Below are positions 17,685-26,418 of a DNA stretch of 64,000 nucleotides, piece after piece (position 1 is the stretch's first letter; each line of letters begins with the position of its first letter). The translations under genes and the position numbers were made by a program. Source of the DNA: Streptomyces qaidamensis (GTDB lineage: Bacteria; Actinomycetota; Actinomycetes; Streptomycetales; Streptomycetaceae); NCBI RefSeq assembly GCF_001611795.1, contig NZ_CP015098.1, positions 3,534,001 through 3,598,000 of the forward strand, read 5' to 3'. The notes beneath the pieces are model-generated. The model saw only the letters and a program-made list of their open reading frames with translations, did no database searches and was not told where the DNA came from.

Positions 17685-17702
17685 CGTCGAAGCGCTTCGA
17701 CG
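17685..17702. promoter_or_regulatory. LacI-family operator upstream of the alpha-xylosidase operon
   Basis: Perfect 18-bp palindrome CGTCGAAGCGCTTCGACG centred 38 bases before the GH31 start. The CGAAnCGnTTCG-like form with a central CG is typical of LacI/GalR operators. The LacI gene at 19981 in the same operon is the likely binder, giving autoregulation. Confidence 0.8.
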
Positions 17703-17731
17703 TCATGCGCCGGGAGAGTAGGGACCCCCAC

Positions 17732-19981
17732 ATGAAGTTCACCGACGGCTACTGGCTCCTGCGCGAGGGCGTCACCGCGGCCCACCCGGCCCAGGCCCTC
17801 GACGTCACCGAGTCGGACGGCGCCCTGGAGATCCACGCGCCGACGCGGACCGTCCGCTCGCGCGGCGACCTGATGACCGGCCCGGTCCTCACGGTCAAGG
17901 TGCACACCCCCATGCCCGGCGTCATCGGCCTGACCCTGACGCACTTCACCGGCGGCGAGCCCCTCGGCCCCGAGTTCGAGCTCATGGCGTCGGACACCAC
18001 CGCGGAGATCTCGTACGACGACGAGCACGCGACCCTGACCTCCGGCGACCTGTCGGTCCGGCTGGCCCGGGGCGGGCCGTGGCACGTCGAGTTCCTCGCG
18101 CACGGCCGTACGCTCACCAGCAGCGGCCACAAGAACGCGGGCATCATGCGGGACGCCTCGGGCGCCCACCACCTGCGCGAGCAGCTGGTCCTGAACGTCG
18201 GCACGTCCGTCTACGGCCTCGGTGAGCGCTTCGGTCCGCTGGTGAAGAACGGCCAGGTCGTCGACATCTGGCAGGCCGACGGCGGCACGTGCAGCGAACA
18301 GGCCTACAAGAACGTGCCGTTCTACCTCACCGACGCGGGCTACGGCGTCTTCGTCGACCACCCGGGCAAGGTGTCCTTCGAGGTCGCCTCGGAGGTGGTC
18401 TCCCGGGTGCAGTTCAGCGCGGAGACGCAGGAGCTGACGTACTACGTCGTCCACGGCCCCACCCCGAAGGAGATCCTGCGCAGGTACACGGCCCTGACCG
18501 GCCGCCCGGCCCTGCCGCCCGCCTGGTCGTTCGGCCTGTGGCTGTCGACGTCCTTCACCACCTCCTACGACGAGGAGACGGTGACGTCCTTCATCGACGG
18601 CATGCGGGAGCGTGAACTGCCGCTGTCCGTCTTCCACTTCGACTGCTTCTGGATGCGCGAGTTCAACTGGTGCGACTTCCGGTGGGATCCCCGCGTCTTT
18701 CCCGACCCGGAGGGCATGCTGGCCCGGCTGAGCGCCCGTGACCTGCGGGTCTCCGTCTGGATCAATCCGTACATCGCCCAGCGCTCCCCGCTGTTCGCCG
18801 AGGGCAAGGCGCTCGGGCACCTGCTGAGGCGGCCGGACGGCAGCGTCTGGCAGTGGGACATGTGGCAGCCCGGCATGGCCCTGGTCGACTTCACCTCCCC
18901 GGCCGCCCGCGACTGGTACGCCGCCAAGCTGGAGGCGCTGCTCGGGCAGGGCGTCGACTGCTTCAAGACCGACTTCGGCGAACGGGTGCCGCTCGACGTG
19001 GTCTGGTCCGACGGCTCGGACCCCGAGCGGATGCACAACTACTACACGTACCTGTACAACCGCACGGTCTTCGAGGTGCTGCGCAAGCACCGGGGCGAGC
19101 AGGAGGCCGTCCTCTTCGCACGGTCGGCGACGGCGGGGAGCCAACAGTTCCCCGTGCACTGGGGCGGCGACTGCGAGGCGACGTACGAGTCGATGGCGGA
19201 GTCGCTGCGCGGCGGCCTGTCGCTGGGCCTGTCGGGATTCGGCTTCTGGAGCCATGACATCGGCGGCTTCGAGGGCACCCCGACCCCGGCCCTGTTCAAG
19301 CGCTGGCTGGCCTTCGGACTGCTCTCCTCGCACAGCCGCCTGCACGGCAGCAGCTCCTACCGGGTCCCCTGGCAGTTCGACGAGGAGTCGGTGGACGTGG
19401 CCCGCCACTTCACCCGGCTGAAGCTCCGCCTCATGCCCTACCTGTACGAGACGGCCCGCGCGGCCCACTCCGAAGGCCTGCCCATGATGCGGGCCATGGT
19501 GCTGGAGTTCCCCGACGACCCGGGGTGCGCGCACCTGGAACGGCAGTACATGCTCGGCCCGGACCTGCTGGTCGCCCCGGTGTTCAGCGACGAGGGCGAC
19601 GTCACGTACTACGTCCCCGAGGGCACCTGGACCCACTTCCTGACCGGCGAGACGGTGACCGGCCCGCGCTGGGTGCGCGAACGCCACGGCTTCCTGAGCG
19701 CGCCGCTGCTGGTGCGGCCCGGCGCGGTGATCCCGGTCGGCGCGCGGGACGACCGCCCGGACTACGACCACGCCGACGGGGTGACGCTGCGGGCGTACGG
19801 CCTGCGGCCCGGCGACGAGGTGACGGTGCCGGTCGGGGACGTGACCTTCACGGTCGTCCGCGAAGGGAACACCCTGCGGGCGACGCGCGGCGCCCCGGCG
19901 GCCGCCTGGAGCCTGGCGGCCGGCGGCCACGAGGTCCAGGCCCCGCCCGGCACGGGGCGTATCGCGCTGGAGCTCGGCTGA
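17732..19981 (+). CDS. yicI: GH31 alpha-xylosidase (YicI/XylS type)
   Basis: 749 residues, close to E. coli YicI (772). The catalytic nucleophile is Asp414 in CFKTDFGERVPLDVVWSDG, where the FGERVP sequence distinguishes alpha-xylosidases from alpha-glucosidases. The acid/base is Asp480 in HWGGDCEATYESM. The N-terminal beta-domain (residues 1-250) and C-terminal beta-sandwiches (from ~590) fit GH31. It releases xylose from alpha-xylosides such as xyloglucan oligosaccharides, in the cytoplasm (no signal peptide). The stop overlaps the LacI start as TGATG. Control by the palindrome at 17685-17702 is inferred. Confidence 0.9.
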   Translation: MKFTDGYWLLREGVTAAHPAQALDVTESDGALEIHAPTRTVRSRGDLMTGPVLTVKVHTPMPGVIGLTLTHFTGGEPLGPEFELMASDTTAEISYDDEHATLTSGDLSVRLARGGPWHVEFLAHGRTLTSSGHKNAGIMRDASGAHHLREQLVLNVGTSVYGLGERFGPLVKNGQVVDIWQADGGTCSEQAYKNVPFYLTDAGYGVFVDHPGKVSFEVASEVVSRVQFSAETQELTYYVVHGPTPKEILRRYTALTGRPALPPAWSFGLWLSTSFTTSYDEETVTSFIDGMRERELPLSVFHFDCFWMREFNWCDFRWDPRVFPDPEGMLARLSARDLRVSVWINPYIAQRSPLFAEGKALGHLLRRPDGSVWQWDMWQPGMALVDFTSPAARDWYAAKLEALLGQGVDCFKTDFGERVPLDVVWSDGSDPERMHNYYTYLYNRTVFEVLRKHRGEQEAVLFARSATAGSQQFPVHWGGDCEATYESMAESLRGGLSLGLSGFGFWSHDIGGFEGTPTPALFKRWLAFGLLSSHSRLHGSSSYRVPWQFDEESVDVARHFTRLKLRLMPYLYETARAAHSEGLPMMRAMVLEFPDDPGCAHLERQYMLGPDLLVAPVFSDEGDVTYYVPEGTWTHFLTGETVTGPRWVRERHGFLSAPLLVRPGAVIPVGARDDRPDYDHADGVTLRAYGLRPGDEVTVPVGDVTFTVVREGNTLRATRGAPAAAWSLAAGGHEVQAPPGTGRIALELG

Positions 19982-20991
19982 TGGTCAGGATCACGGACGT
20001 GGCACGACTGGCCGGGGTCTCCCCCAGCACCGTCTCCTACGCGCTGAGCGGCAAGCGCCCGATCTCCGACGCGACCCGGCGGCGTGTCGAGGCGGCCGTC
20101 CGCGACCTGGGCTACCGCCCCCACGCGGGCGCCCGCGGCCCGGCCGGCGGCAAGCAGAACGTCCTGGCCCTGGCGGCGCCGCTCCGCCCCGGCGTGCACA
20201 CTCCGGTGGTCATGCGGCTGGCGGTGTCGGTGGTGACGACGGCCCGCGCGCACGACCACGACGTCCTGCTCCTCACCCAGGAGGAGGCCGAGGAGGGCCT
20301 GAACCGCGCCCTGGGCACGGCGTCGGTGGACGGGCTGCTGCTGACGGACGTCGGACTCCACGACCCCCGTCTCCCCCGGCTCCGCTTCCTGGACAGCCCG
20401 TCGGTCCTGATCGGTGTCCCGGCGGACCCGCGCGGCCTGACCTGCGTGGACCTCGACTTCAGGGCGGCGGGCGAGGTCTGTGTGAACCACCTGGCGGGGC
20501 TGGGTCACCGCACGGTCGCCCTGGTCGGTTCACCCCCGGAGGTCTACCTCCGCAGAACGGCCTACGCCCACCACCTCATGCAGGGCTTCACCGCGGCAGC
20601 CGCCCGGCACGGCCTCACCACGTCCGTCCACCCGGGCGACCCCGACCCCGCCACGGCCCCCCGGCTCGCCGAACGGCTGCTCCGCGAGCATCCCGCCCTC
20701 ACTGCCGTGGTCATCCACAACGAACCTCTTCTGGCCCCCCTGATCACCGCCTTCGAGCACCTCGGCCTGCGGGTCCCCGCCGACCTCTCCGTCACCGCGG
20801 TCTGCCCCGACGACCTGGCGGCGACGCCCCGCGTCCCGGTCACCTCGGTGACCCTGCCGGCCGACGAACTGGGCGCCCACGCGGTGGACCTCCTGATACG
20901 GAAGCTGCACGGCGCCCCCGTACCGGAGACGACGCTCCTTGCGCCCCGGCTGACGGAACGGGCGAGCACGTCACACCGGATGCCGGCCTAG
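19981..20991 (+). CDS. LacI-family transcriptional repressor of the alpha-xylosidase operon
   Basis: 336 residues. The N-terminal helix-turn-helix ITDVARLAGVSPSTVSYALSGKRPISDATRRRVEAAVRDLGYRP is a textbook LacI head with hinge. The periplasmic-binding-like effector domain follows. Its ATG overlaps the GH31 stop codon (TGATG), so the two are co-translated. Local repression through the perfect palindrome upstream of GH31 is the simplest model, with xylose or a xyloside as inducer. The effector identity is inferred from the linked enzyme. Confidence 0.88.
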   Translation: MVRITDVARLAGVSPSTVSYALSGKRPISDATRRRVEAAVRDLGYRPHAGARGPAGGKQNVLALAAPLRPGVHTPVVMRLAVSVVTTARAHDHDVLLLTQEEAEEGLNRALGTASVDGLLLTDVGLHDPRLPRLRFLDSPSVLIGVPADPRGLTCVDLDFRAAGEVCVNHLAGLGHRTVALVGSPPEVYLRRTAYAHHLMQGFTAAAARHGLTTSVHPGDPDPATAPRLAERLLREHPALTAVVIHNEPLLAPLITAFEHLGLRVPADLSVTAVCPDDLAATPRVPVTSVTLPADELGAHAVDLLIRKLHGAPVPETTLLAPRLTERASTSHRMPA

Positions 20992-21050
20992 GAGCGCGGC
21001 CTCCAGCAGCTCCCCCGTCATCTCGATGACCACGGCGTTCTTCCGCATGC

Positions 21051-21212
21051 TCAGGGGCGAATCCAGAACTGGAGGTCGCCGTCAGGGTCGAAACGCAGTC
21101 GGTGATCCCCGACATCGTGGGGTTCCAGAACGGCCCGGACCAGTTCAAGGTCCAGCGGCACGGGGACGTCGGCGCCCGCGGCGAACTTGTAAACCGACGG
21201 ACTGTAACCCAT
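21051..21212 (-). CDS. small hypothetical protein, 53 residues, possibly a truncated gene
   Basis: The ATG at 21212 has a strong GAGGAGA site five bases upstream. The product begins MGYSPSVYKFAAGADVPVPL, continues LELVRAVLEPHDVGD and ends DPDGDLQFWIRP. The protein looks natural and charged, without a membrane segment. Two bases after the stop, an ATG at 21048 opens a further 25-codon frame (MRKNAVVIEMTGELLEAAL) ending near 20971, inside the 3' end of the LacI gene. The two pieces may once have been one longer protein split by a frameshift, or may be coupled peptides. It lies just past the tmRNA terminator. No family recognised. Confidence 0.5.
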   Translation of the reverse strand: MGYSPSVYKFAAGADVPVPLDLELVRAVLEPHDVGDHRLRFDPDGDLQFWIRP

Positions 21213-21237
21213 GAAATCTCCTCGACGACCCATGACA

Positions 21238-21269
21238 AAGGCCCCGCCGCTCAAAAGCGGCGGGGCCTT
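21238..21269 (-). terminator. intrinsic terminator of ssrA
   Basis: 13-bp perfect stem (AAGGCCCCGCCGC / GCGGCGGGGCCTT) with a six-base loop, about 18 bases past the tmRNA 3' end on the minus strand, followed by TTTG. Confidence 0.85.
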
Positions 21270-21286
21270 CGCCCACATGGGATGAG

Positions 21287-21672
21287 TGGAGATGGCGGGA
21301 ATCGAACCCGCGTCCAACGGTGCAGAATCAGGGCTTCTCCGTGTGCAGTTCGCTGCGATTTTCTCGGCCCCGGCGATCACGCGAACAAGTCGCCGACGAG
21401 CCCAGTCACTGTTTGATTTCCCATCGAACCCCGTGACCGGGCTCGATGGTTTAGTTCCCTAGCTTATGCCAGGATCCGGGTCGGGAACACTCCCGGGCTG
21501 ACACCCATTTAGGGTCCTTCAGTCACTGCTTATCAGGCAGCGAGGGCGAAGGACTGGGAATCGCGCTTGGTATTGGCGATTATTTTTTGCGACATATGGT
21601 TTACGAGATCATTGCCGCTTCCTCGACACGCTTCCCCTGCTTCGACAGCCGCTGTCGAAACCGATCATCCCC
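21287..21672 (-). ncRNA. ssrA: transfer-messenger RNA (tmRNA)
   Basis: 386 nt. The 5' end GGGGATG pairs with CATCTCC at the 3' end to form the tRNA-Ala-like acceptor stem, with a T-arm reading GGGTTCGATTCCC. The CCA tail is not encoded. The tag reading frame lies at 21577-21533 and encodes ANTKRDSQSFALAA followed by TGA, the known Streptomyces proteolysis tag. tmRNA rescues stalled ribosomes by trans-translation together with SmpB, whose gene starts upstream in the same direction. Certain from the tag and stem. Confidence 0.97.
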
Positions 21673-21732
21673 ATGTTGTGTTGACAATCCCCTCCGGAGA
21701 GAGGCGCGCACCCGCTGTGGGGTGCAGACACC

Positions 21733-21763
21733 ATCCTACGTGACCAACGCGGGTCGGTGCCAG
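21733..21763 (-). promoter_or_regulatory. possible ssrA promoter
   Basis: On the minus strand CTGGCA and TAGGAT are 19 bases apart, about 60 bases before the mature tmRNA 5' end, which would leave a short leader for RNase P to remove. The -35 match is weak. Confidence 0.3.
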
Positions 21764-21771
21764 CGTATTCC

Positions 21772-22254
21772 CTACGCCCCGCGCTGCCTCCGCTTCACCG
21801 CAGCGATCGCGCGGTCGGTCTCCCGGCGGTCCTGCTTCTCCCGCAGCGCCTGACGCTTGTCGTACTCCTTCTTGCCCTTCGCCAGCGCGATCTCGACCTT
21901 GGCCCGGCCGTCCTTGAAGTACAGCGCGAGCGGCACGATGGTGTGGCCCGTCTCCCCTGTCTTCGACTCCAGCTTGTCGATCTCGGCGCGGTGCAGCAGC
22001 AGCTTCCGCTTGCGCCGGGCGCTGTGGTTGGTCCACGTGCCCTGGCTGTACTCCGGCACGTGCACGTTGTGCAGCCACGCCTCGTTCCCGTCGAGCTGCA
22101 CGAAGCCGTCGACCAGCGACGCCCGTCCCTGGCGCAGGGACTTCACCTCGGTCCCGGTGAGGACCAGGCCGGCCTCGTAGGTGTCGATGATGAGGTAGTC
22201 GTGCCGCGCCTTCTTGTTCTGCGCGATCAGCTTGCGCCCTTTTTCCTTAGCCAT
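21772..22254 (-). CDS. smpB: SsrA-binding protein SmpB
   Basis: 160 residues from the ATG at 22254 ([20 protein letters not shown]); a second ATG at 22266 would add four residues. The oligonucleotide-binding fold is visible in [52 protein letters not shown] and in the basic tail [34 protein letters not shown]. SmpB binds tmRNA and mimics the codon-anticodon duplex in the ribosome. The ssrA gene lies 99 bases downstream, so RNA and partner are adjacent. Confidence 0.97.
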   Translation of the reverse strand: MAKEKGRKLIAQNKKARHDYLIIDTYEAGLVLTGTEVKSLRQGRASLVDGFVQLDGNEAWLHNVHVPEYSQGTWTNHSARRKRKLLLHRAEIDKLESKTGETGHTIVPLALYFKDGRAKVEIALAKGKKEYDKRQALREKQDRRETDRAIAAVKRRQRGA

Positions 22255-22300
22255 AGTGCCGACCATTTTCGCACTACGGAGGGGCCCTGCGGAAAGTCGA

Positions 22301-23470
22301 TTACGAGGGGCTCGCGAGGCCGCGCAGTACGGCCTGGGCCCGAGGGAGGGCGTCCTCGCCGGTCTCCAGGTCGGGCGTGATGCCCCGGCCGTCCACCCCG
22401 CGGCCGGAGGGGGTGCGGTAGTGCCCGACGGTCAGCTCCGCGACGGAGCCGTCGGGCAGCCGGCTCGGCATCTGGACCGAGCCCTTGCCGAAGGTGCGGG
22501 CGCCCACCACGAGCGCCCGCCCGCGGTCCTGTACGGCGCCGGTGAGGAGCTCGGCCGCGCTCATCGTCCCACCGTCGACGAGCGTGACCAGGGGTCTCGT
22601 GGTGTCCCCGCCGGGCTCGGCGTGCAGGGCGCGCTGCTCGCCGTCGACGTCGTAGGTGGCGACCAGGCCGCCGTCGAGGAAGGCGGAGGCGGCGGTCACG
22701 GCCTCGCCGACCAGACCACCGGAGTTGCCGCGCAGGTCGAGGACGATTCCGGCGCCGGGCGGGGACTGCCGTACGGCTTCGCGGACCTGGTGGCCGGAGT
22801 CCTTGGTGAAGGTGGCGACCTTGATCACGGTCACCCGGCCGTCGAGTTCCCGCACGGTCACCGAGTCCGTGGACAGCTGGGCCCGGCGCAGGGTTTCGGT
22901 CCACGCGCGGGTGCCGCGCTCCAGGCCGAGGCGGACGGCGGTGCCGGCGGGGGCGTCGGTGGCGTCCCCGCGCAGTAAGGAGACGACCTCCGTGACGGGA
23001 CGGCCGTCGGTCCTCTCGCCGTCGACGCTGCGCAGCAGGTCTCCGGGGCGGATCCCGGCGGTGGCGGCGGGCGAGCCGGCGCGCACCTTCGTCACCTCGA
23101 TACGGCCGTCCCGGTCACTGCGGGCCCACAGGCCGACGCCGGTGTACTGGCCGTCGAGGGATTCCTCGAACTCCTCGTACTCGCCCCGGGAGTAGACGGC
23201 GGCCCAGCGGTCGCCGCTGCGGCTGACGGCGCGCTTCGCGGCCTGGACCGGGGACTTGCCGTCGGCCATGGCCTCCTCGGCGGCCCGGGCGACGTCCGCG
23301 TGGCGCCCGGCCGGACCGGCCGAACGGGCCTCGTCCGGGGCGGACTTCCCCTGGCTCTGCGGCAACGCCCCCGTGGCCGCTCCGGCGACGAGCACGCTCG
23401 CGAACACCAAGGTCAGGGCGGCCCCGCGACGGATGCGGCGGGGCTGACAGAACGGGTCACGACCTGACAT
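22301..23470 (-). CDS. S41-family C-terminal processing peptidase (CtpA-like)
   Basis: 389 residues from the ATG at 23470. A signal peptide or anchor lies at residues ~13-37 ([23 protein letters not shown]). A PDZ domain spans ~105-185 ([34 protein letters not shown]). The catalytic core has Ser304 in [10 protein letters not shown] and Lys329 in RTFGKGSVQ, 25 residues apart as in E. coli Prc/CtpA. It is a secreted or membrane-tethered serine protease acting on C-termini of envelope proteins. Such proteases often sit next to ftsEX in actinobacteria. A terminator after ftsX separates the two, so this gene needs its own promoter. Confidence 0.9.
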   Translation of the reverse strand: MSGRDPFCQPRRIRRGAALTLVFASVLVAGAATGALPQSQGKSAPDEARSAGPAGRHADVARAAEEAMADGKSPVQAAKRAVSRSGDRWAAVYSRGEYEEFEESLDGQYTGVGLWARSDRDGRIEVTKVRAGSPAATAGIRPGDLLRSVDGERTDGRPVTEVVSLLRGDATDAPAGTAVRLGLERGTRAWTETLRRAQLSTDSVTVRELDGRVTVIKVATFTKDSGHQVREAVRQSPPGAGIVLDLRGNSGGLVGEAVTAASAFLDGGLVATYDVDGEQRALHAEPGGDTTRPLVTLVDGGTMSAAELLTGAVQDRGRALVVGARTFGKGSVQMPSRLPDGSVAELTVGHYRTPSGRGVDGRGITPDLETGEDALPRAQAVLRGLASPS

Positions 23471-23493
23471 GCCGGTGAGTCTAGGACAAGCGG

Positions 23494-23527
23494 AAGGGCC
23501 GTACGGCCGGTTGACCGCACGGCCCCT
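23494..23527 (-). terminator. terminator of the ftsEX operon
   Basis: GGGCCGT / ACGGCCC arms extended by CGG/CCG around a short loop, starting twelve bases past the ftsX stop on the minus strand. Confidence 0.7.
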
Positions 23528-23538
23528 CTTGGCATGCG

Positions 23539-24456
23539 TCACACCTTCAAGTACTTGCGCAGCGCGAAGAACGCGGCCAACGCGGGCATCAGAAGGCTCG
23601 TCGCGAGGATGAGCGGGAGCTTGGTGAGGACGGCGTCCCAGCCGATGAAGTTGATCAGTGTCAGCTGGTCGGCCAGGGCGAGTCCGTGGTCGATGAGGAA
23701 GTACCGGGCGAGCAGCAGGAAGCCGCACGCGAGGGTGCCGCCGATGAGTCCGGCGACCGCGGCCTCCATGATGAATGGCGCCTGGATGTAGAAGCCGGAG
23801 GCACCGACCAGCCGCATGATGCCGGTCTCACGCCGGCGGCTGAACGCGGAGACGCGCACGGTGTTGACGATCAGCATCAGCGCGACGACCAGCATCAGCG
23901 CCATCACCGCGCGGGCGGCCCAGTTCATGCCGTTCAGCAGCTTGAAGAGGTTGTCCAGGATGCCCTTCTGGTCCTGCACGGACTGCACGCCGTCCCGGCC
24001 GTTGAAGGCGGTGGCGATGACCTGGTACTTCTCCGGGTCCTTCAGCTTGATGCGGTACGACTCCTGCATCTGGTCCGGCGTGAGGGAGCTGGCGAGCGGG
24101 GAGTCGCCGAACTGCTCCTTGTAGTGCTTGTACGCCTGGTCCTGCGTCTCGTACGTGACCGCCTGGACGACGTCCATCTTGCCGAGGTCGGCCTTGATCT
24201 GCTTCTTCTGGTCGTCGGTCACCGCGCCCTTGGCGCAGTTGGGGTCGGACTCGGCGTCGCTCTTGTTGCAGAGGAAGATCGAGACGTTGACCTTGTCGTA
24301 CCAGTAGCCCTTCATGGTGCTGACCTGGTCGCTCATCAGGAGCGACCCGCCGAACAGGGCGAGCGACAGGGCGACGGAGACGACGACGGCGAAGGTCATC
24401 GTCAGGTTGCGGCGGAGACCGACACCGATCTCCGACAGGACGAACTGGGCGCGCAT
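23539..24456 (-). CDS. ftsX: cell division protein FtsX
   Basis: 305 residues. The N-terminal MRAQFVLSEIGVGLRRNLTMTFAVVVSVALSLALFG holds the first membrane segment. An extracellular loop of ~130 residues follows, including two cysteines (FLCNKSDAESDPNCAKG), a feature of actinobacterial FtsX. Three further membrane segments end the protein, with SRRRETGIMRLVGASGFYIQAPFIMEA as the permease-family signature. With FtsE it forms an ABC-like complex that couples division to activation of peptidoglycan hydrolases of the RipC/NlpC type. The gene starts 40 bases after ftsE. Confidence 0.96.
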   Translation of the reverse strand: MRAQFVLSEIGVGLRRNLTMTFAVVVSVALSLALFGGSLLMSDQVSTMKGYWYDKVNVSIFLCNKSDAESDPNCAKGAVTDDQKKQIKADLGKMDVVQAVTYETQDQAYKHYKEQFGDSPLASSLTPDQMQESYRIKLKDPEKYQVIATAFNGRDGVQSVQDQKGILDNLFKLLNGMNWAARAVMALMLVVALMLIVNTVRVSAFSRRRETGIMRLVGASGFYIQAPFIMEAAVAGLIGGTLACGFLLLARYFLIDHGLALADQLTLINFIGWDAVLTKLPLILATSLLMPALAAFFALRKYLKV

Positions 24457-24496
24457 GGCGACTGGTTATGCCTTTCCGTGGATCTCGGGTGCGGTA

Positions 24497-25186
24497 TCAG
24501 TGCTGGTAGCCGTAGACACCGCGGGCCTGGTCGCGGACGAGGCGGCCCTTCTCCAGTTCGATGACGCGCTTGCGCATCTGGTCCACGATGTTCTGGTCGT
24601 GCGTGGCCATCACCACGGTCGTGCCCGTCCGGTTGATGCGGTCGAGCAGCTTCATGATGCCGACGGAGGTCTGCGGGTCGAGGTTGCCGGTGGGCTCGTC
24701 GGCGATGAGCAGCTTGGGCCGGTTGACGAAGGCCCGCGCGATGGCGACGCGCTGCTGTTCACCACCGGACAGCTCGCCGGGCATCCGGTCCTCCTTGCCA
24801 CCGAGCCCGACGAGGTCGAGCACCTGGGGCACGGACTTGCGGATCTCGCCGCGCGACTTGCCGATGACCTCCTGCGCGAAGGCCACGTTCTCGCCGACCG
24901 TCTTGTTCGGCAGCAGGCGGAAGTCCTGGAACACCGTCCCCAGCTGGCGCCGCATCTGCGGCACCTTCCAGTTGGAGAGGCGGGCGAGGTCCTTGCCCAG
25001 AACGTGCACCTGTCCGTGGCTGCACCGCTCCTCGCGGAGGATCAGTCGCAGGAAGGTGGACTTTCCGGAGCCGGAGGACCCCACGAGGAAGACGAACTCG
25101 CCCTTCTCGACCTCCAGGGACACATCCCTGAGGGCGGGGCGGGTCTGCTTGGGGTAGACCTTGGAGACATTGTCGAATCGGATCAC
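24497..25186 (-). CDS. ftsE: cell division ATP-binding protein FtsE
   Basis: 229 residues. Walker A is GSSGSGKST, the ABC signature is [15 protein letters not shown], and Walker B is [48 protein letters not shown] is the standard FtsE opening. It binds FtsX at the membrane and energises the complex that controls wall hydrolases at the septum. Order ftsE-ftsX in one operon is universal in actinobacteria. The start is fixed by sequence conservation. Confidence 0.97.
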   Translation of the reverse strand: MIRFDNVSKVYPKQTRPALRDVSLEVEKGEFVFLVGSSGSGKSTFLRLILREERCSHGQVHVLGKDLARLSNWKVPQMRRQLGTVFQDFRLLPNKTVGENVAFAQEVIGKSRGEIRKSVPQVLDLVGLGGKEDRMPGELSGGEQQRVAIARAFVNRPKLLIADEPTGNLDPQTSVGIMKLLDRINRTGTTVVMATHDQNIVDQMRKRVIELEKGRLVRDQARGVYGYQH

Positions 25187-25382
25187 GGATGCACCACGGG
25201 TCGCCGGGGGTAGATGAGCGTGACCTTACGCGAACCGGGTGGGGCACCGCAGTCACCGACTGTGGTTGCGCCATGGATGTGCCGTTTTATGCCGAGCCCG
25301 GAGGGGCGCGGGGAGACTGTGCGTACAACCACAGAAAACGCGCAGCCGCGCGACGGCCGACGGAACCTGGCACAGTGGTGGG

Positions 25383-25394
25383 GGGAACATTCCC
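25383..25394. promoter_or_regulatory. palindrome upstream of the zinc-ribbon gene
   Basis: GGGAACATTCCC, embedded in a longer imperfect inverted repeat (GTGGGGG ... CCCCCAC at 25378-25402), about 45 bases before the 25444 start. Could be an operator or an mRNA leader hairpin. Confidence 0.3.
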
Positions 25395-25443
25395 ACCCCC
25401 ACGGACGTTGGACACGTGGAACCGGCGCAAGGAGGGCAAGCGC

Positions 25444-25635
25444 ATGACGTACGACCGGCTGGTGTGCGCGAACTGCGCGTCCCCCGTGAACGAGGGCCGC
25501 TGCCCCGTGTGCCGCGCGAACCGTGAGCGGATGCAGCAGGAGAACTTCCTGGCGGGCATGAATCCGATGGCTCTGATCGCACTGCTGACGGTGCTGATCG
25601 CCGCGGTGGCCCTGCTGGCGCACCAGACCGCGTAA
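25444..25635 (+). CDS. small zinc-ribbon membrane protein
   Basis: 63 residues. GGAGGG eight bases upstream of the ATG fixes the start. Four cysteines in two CxxC pairs (Cys8-x2-Cys11 and Cys20-x2-Cys23) suggest a zinc ribbon. The C-terminal half is one membrane segment (ALIALLTVLIAAVALLAH), so the ribbon probably faces the cytoplasm. I know of conserved Streptomyces proteins of this form between ftsE and prfB but no function. It converges on the LAETG gene, sharing the terminator at 25662-25696. Confidence 0.75.
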   Translation: MTYDRLVCANCASPVNEGRCPVCRANRERMQQENFLAGMNPMALIALLTVLIAAVALLAHQTA

Positions 25636-25661
25636 GGCGGTACGCAGCCCCCCGGACATGC

Positions 25662-25696
25662 CCGAGGGCCCGGAGCGTTTCGCTCCGGGCCCTCGG
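25662..25696. terminator. bidirectional terminator
   Basis: Perfect 16-bp stem (CCGAGGGCCCGGAGCG with its complement) and a TTT loop between convergent genes ending at 25635 (+) and 25738 (-). Confidence 0.85.
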
Positions 25697-25737
25697 TGGT
25701 GCGCTGTGCGTACGGTCCCTTACGGCCGCGGCTACCG

Positions 25738-26418
25738 TCAGGCGGCAGCCCCGCCACGGCCGCTCACGAGGCGCGGCAGAAGCCGGAAGCCGACACCGCC
25801 GGCGATCATCGTGGCGGCGCCGATCACCAGGAAGGTGGTCTGCGCGGCACCCGTCTCGGCGAGCTCCTGGCCGTTGCCCTGGGCCTGGGCCTGCGAGGCC
25901 GGGGTGGAGTCCGAGCCGATCTCGGTGAGGGCGGAGGAGCCCTCCTCCTGCGGCGAGGTGCCGCCGTCGGGGTCGGCGTTGTTGCCGTCGCCGGTGCTGC
26001 CGCCGTTGCCGTTGCCGCCGCCGTCCGTCGGGTCCTCGGTGGGCTCCGTCGGCTCGTCGGTGGGCTCGGTCGGCGTACCCGGCTCGGTCGGCGTACCCGG
26101 CTCCGTGGGCGTGCCCGGCTCCGTGGGCGTGCCCGGCTCCGTGGGCGTGCCCGGCTCGGTGGGCGTGCCCGGCTCGGTCGGGTTCGGCTCCGTCGGGATA
26201 CCGGGCTCCGACGGCTCGCCCGGCTCAGTCGGCTCACCGGGCTCACCCGGGTTCTCTTCGCCGACGCCCACGCCGACACCGACATTGGTGTCACCGAGGC
26301 CGACACTCACGCCCAGGTCGAGAGCGGATGCCGCACCGGCGGCGGTCAGCGAGGCACCGGCGGCGATCACGGCACCGGCCGCTATCCGCGCGACACGAAT
26401 CCGCGTCTTCTTCGTCAT
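25738..26418 (-). CDS. predicted sortase-anchored cell-wall protein with PTEPGT repeats (LAETG)
   Basis: 226 residues. The N-terminal signal peptide is RIRVARIAAGAVIAAGASLTAAGAASA. The next 40 residues (LDLGVSVGLGDTNVGVGVGVG) look like a small beta-rich stretch. A disordered spacer of 18-bp DNA repeats (GTPTEP, about seven copies near 26060-26190) follows, then a Gly/Asn-rich linker. The C-terminus has LAETG, a hydrophobic segment (AAQTTFLVIGAATMIAGG) and basic residues (RLLPRLVSGRG): a class E sortase sorting signal, as in chaplins. It should be covalently attached to peptidoglycan. The function of the short N-terminal domain is unknown. The repeat spacer presumably spans the wall. Confidence 0.8.
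   Translation of the reverse strand: MTKKTRIRVARIAAGAVIAAGASLTAAGAASALDLGVSVGLGDTNVGVGVGVGEENPGEPGEPTEPGEPSEPGIPTEPNPTEPGTPTEPGTPTEPGTPTEPGTPTEPGTPTEPGTPTEPTDEPTEPTEDPTDGGGNGNGGSTGDGNNADPDGGTSPQEEGSSALTEIGSDSTPASQAQAQGNGQELAETGAAQTTFLVIGAATMIAGGVGFRLLPRLVSGRGGAAA
26060..26190 (-). repeat. 18-bp tandem repeats encoding GTPTEP
   Basis: About seven near-identical in-frame 18-bp units (CGGTGGGCGTGCCCGGCT type on the plus strand). Unit number is likely to vary between strains through slippage. Confidence 0.85.

Noticed and set aside
21287..21310. A separate tRNA-Ala gene at the edge of the tmRNA
   Set aside because: The T-arm and acceptor belong to ssrA: the other half of the acceptor stem is 380 bases away and no anticodon arm is present.
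26060..26190. Regular 18-bp repeats as a possible CRISPR array
   Set aside because: There are no spacers; the units are contiguous and in frame, encoding GTPTEP. The repeats at 32400-33140 are likewise coding.
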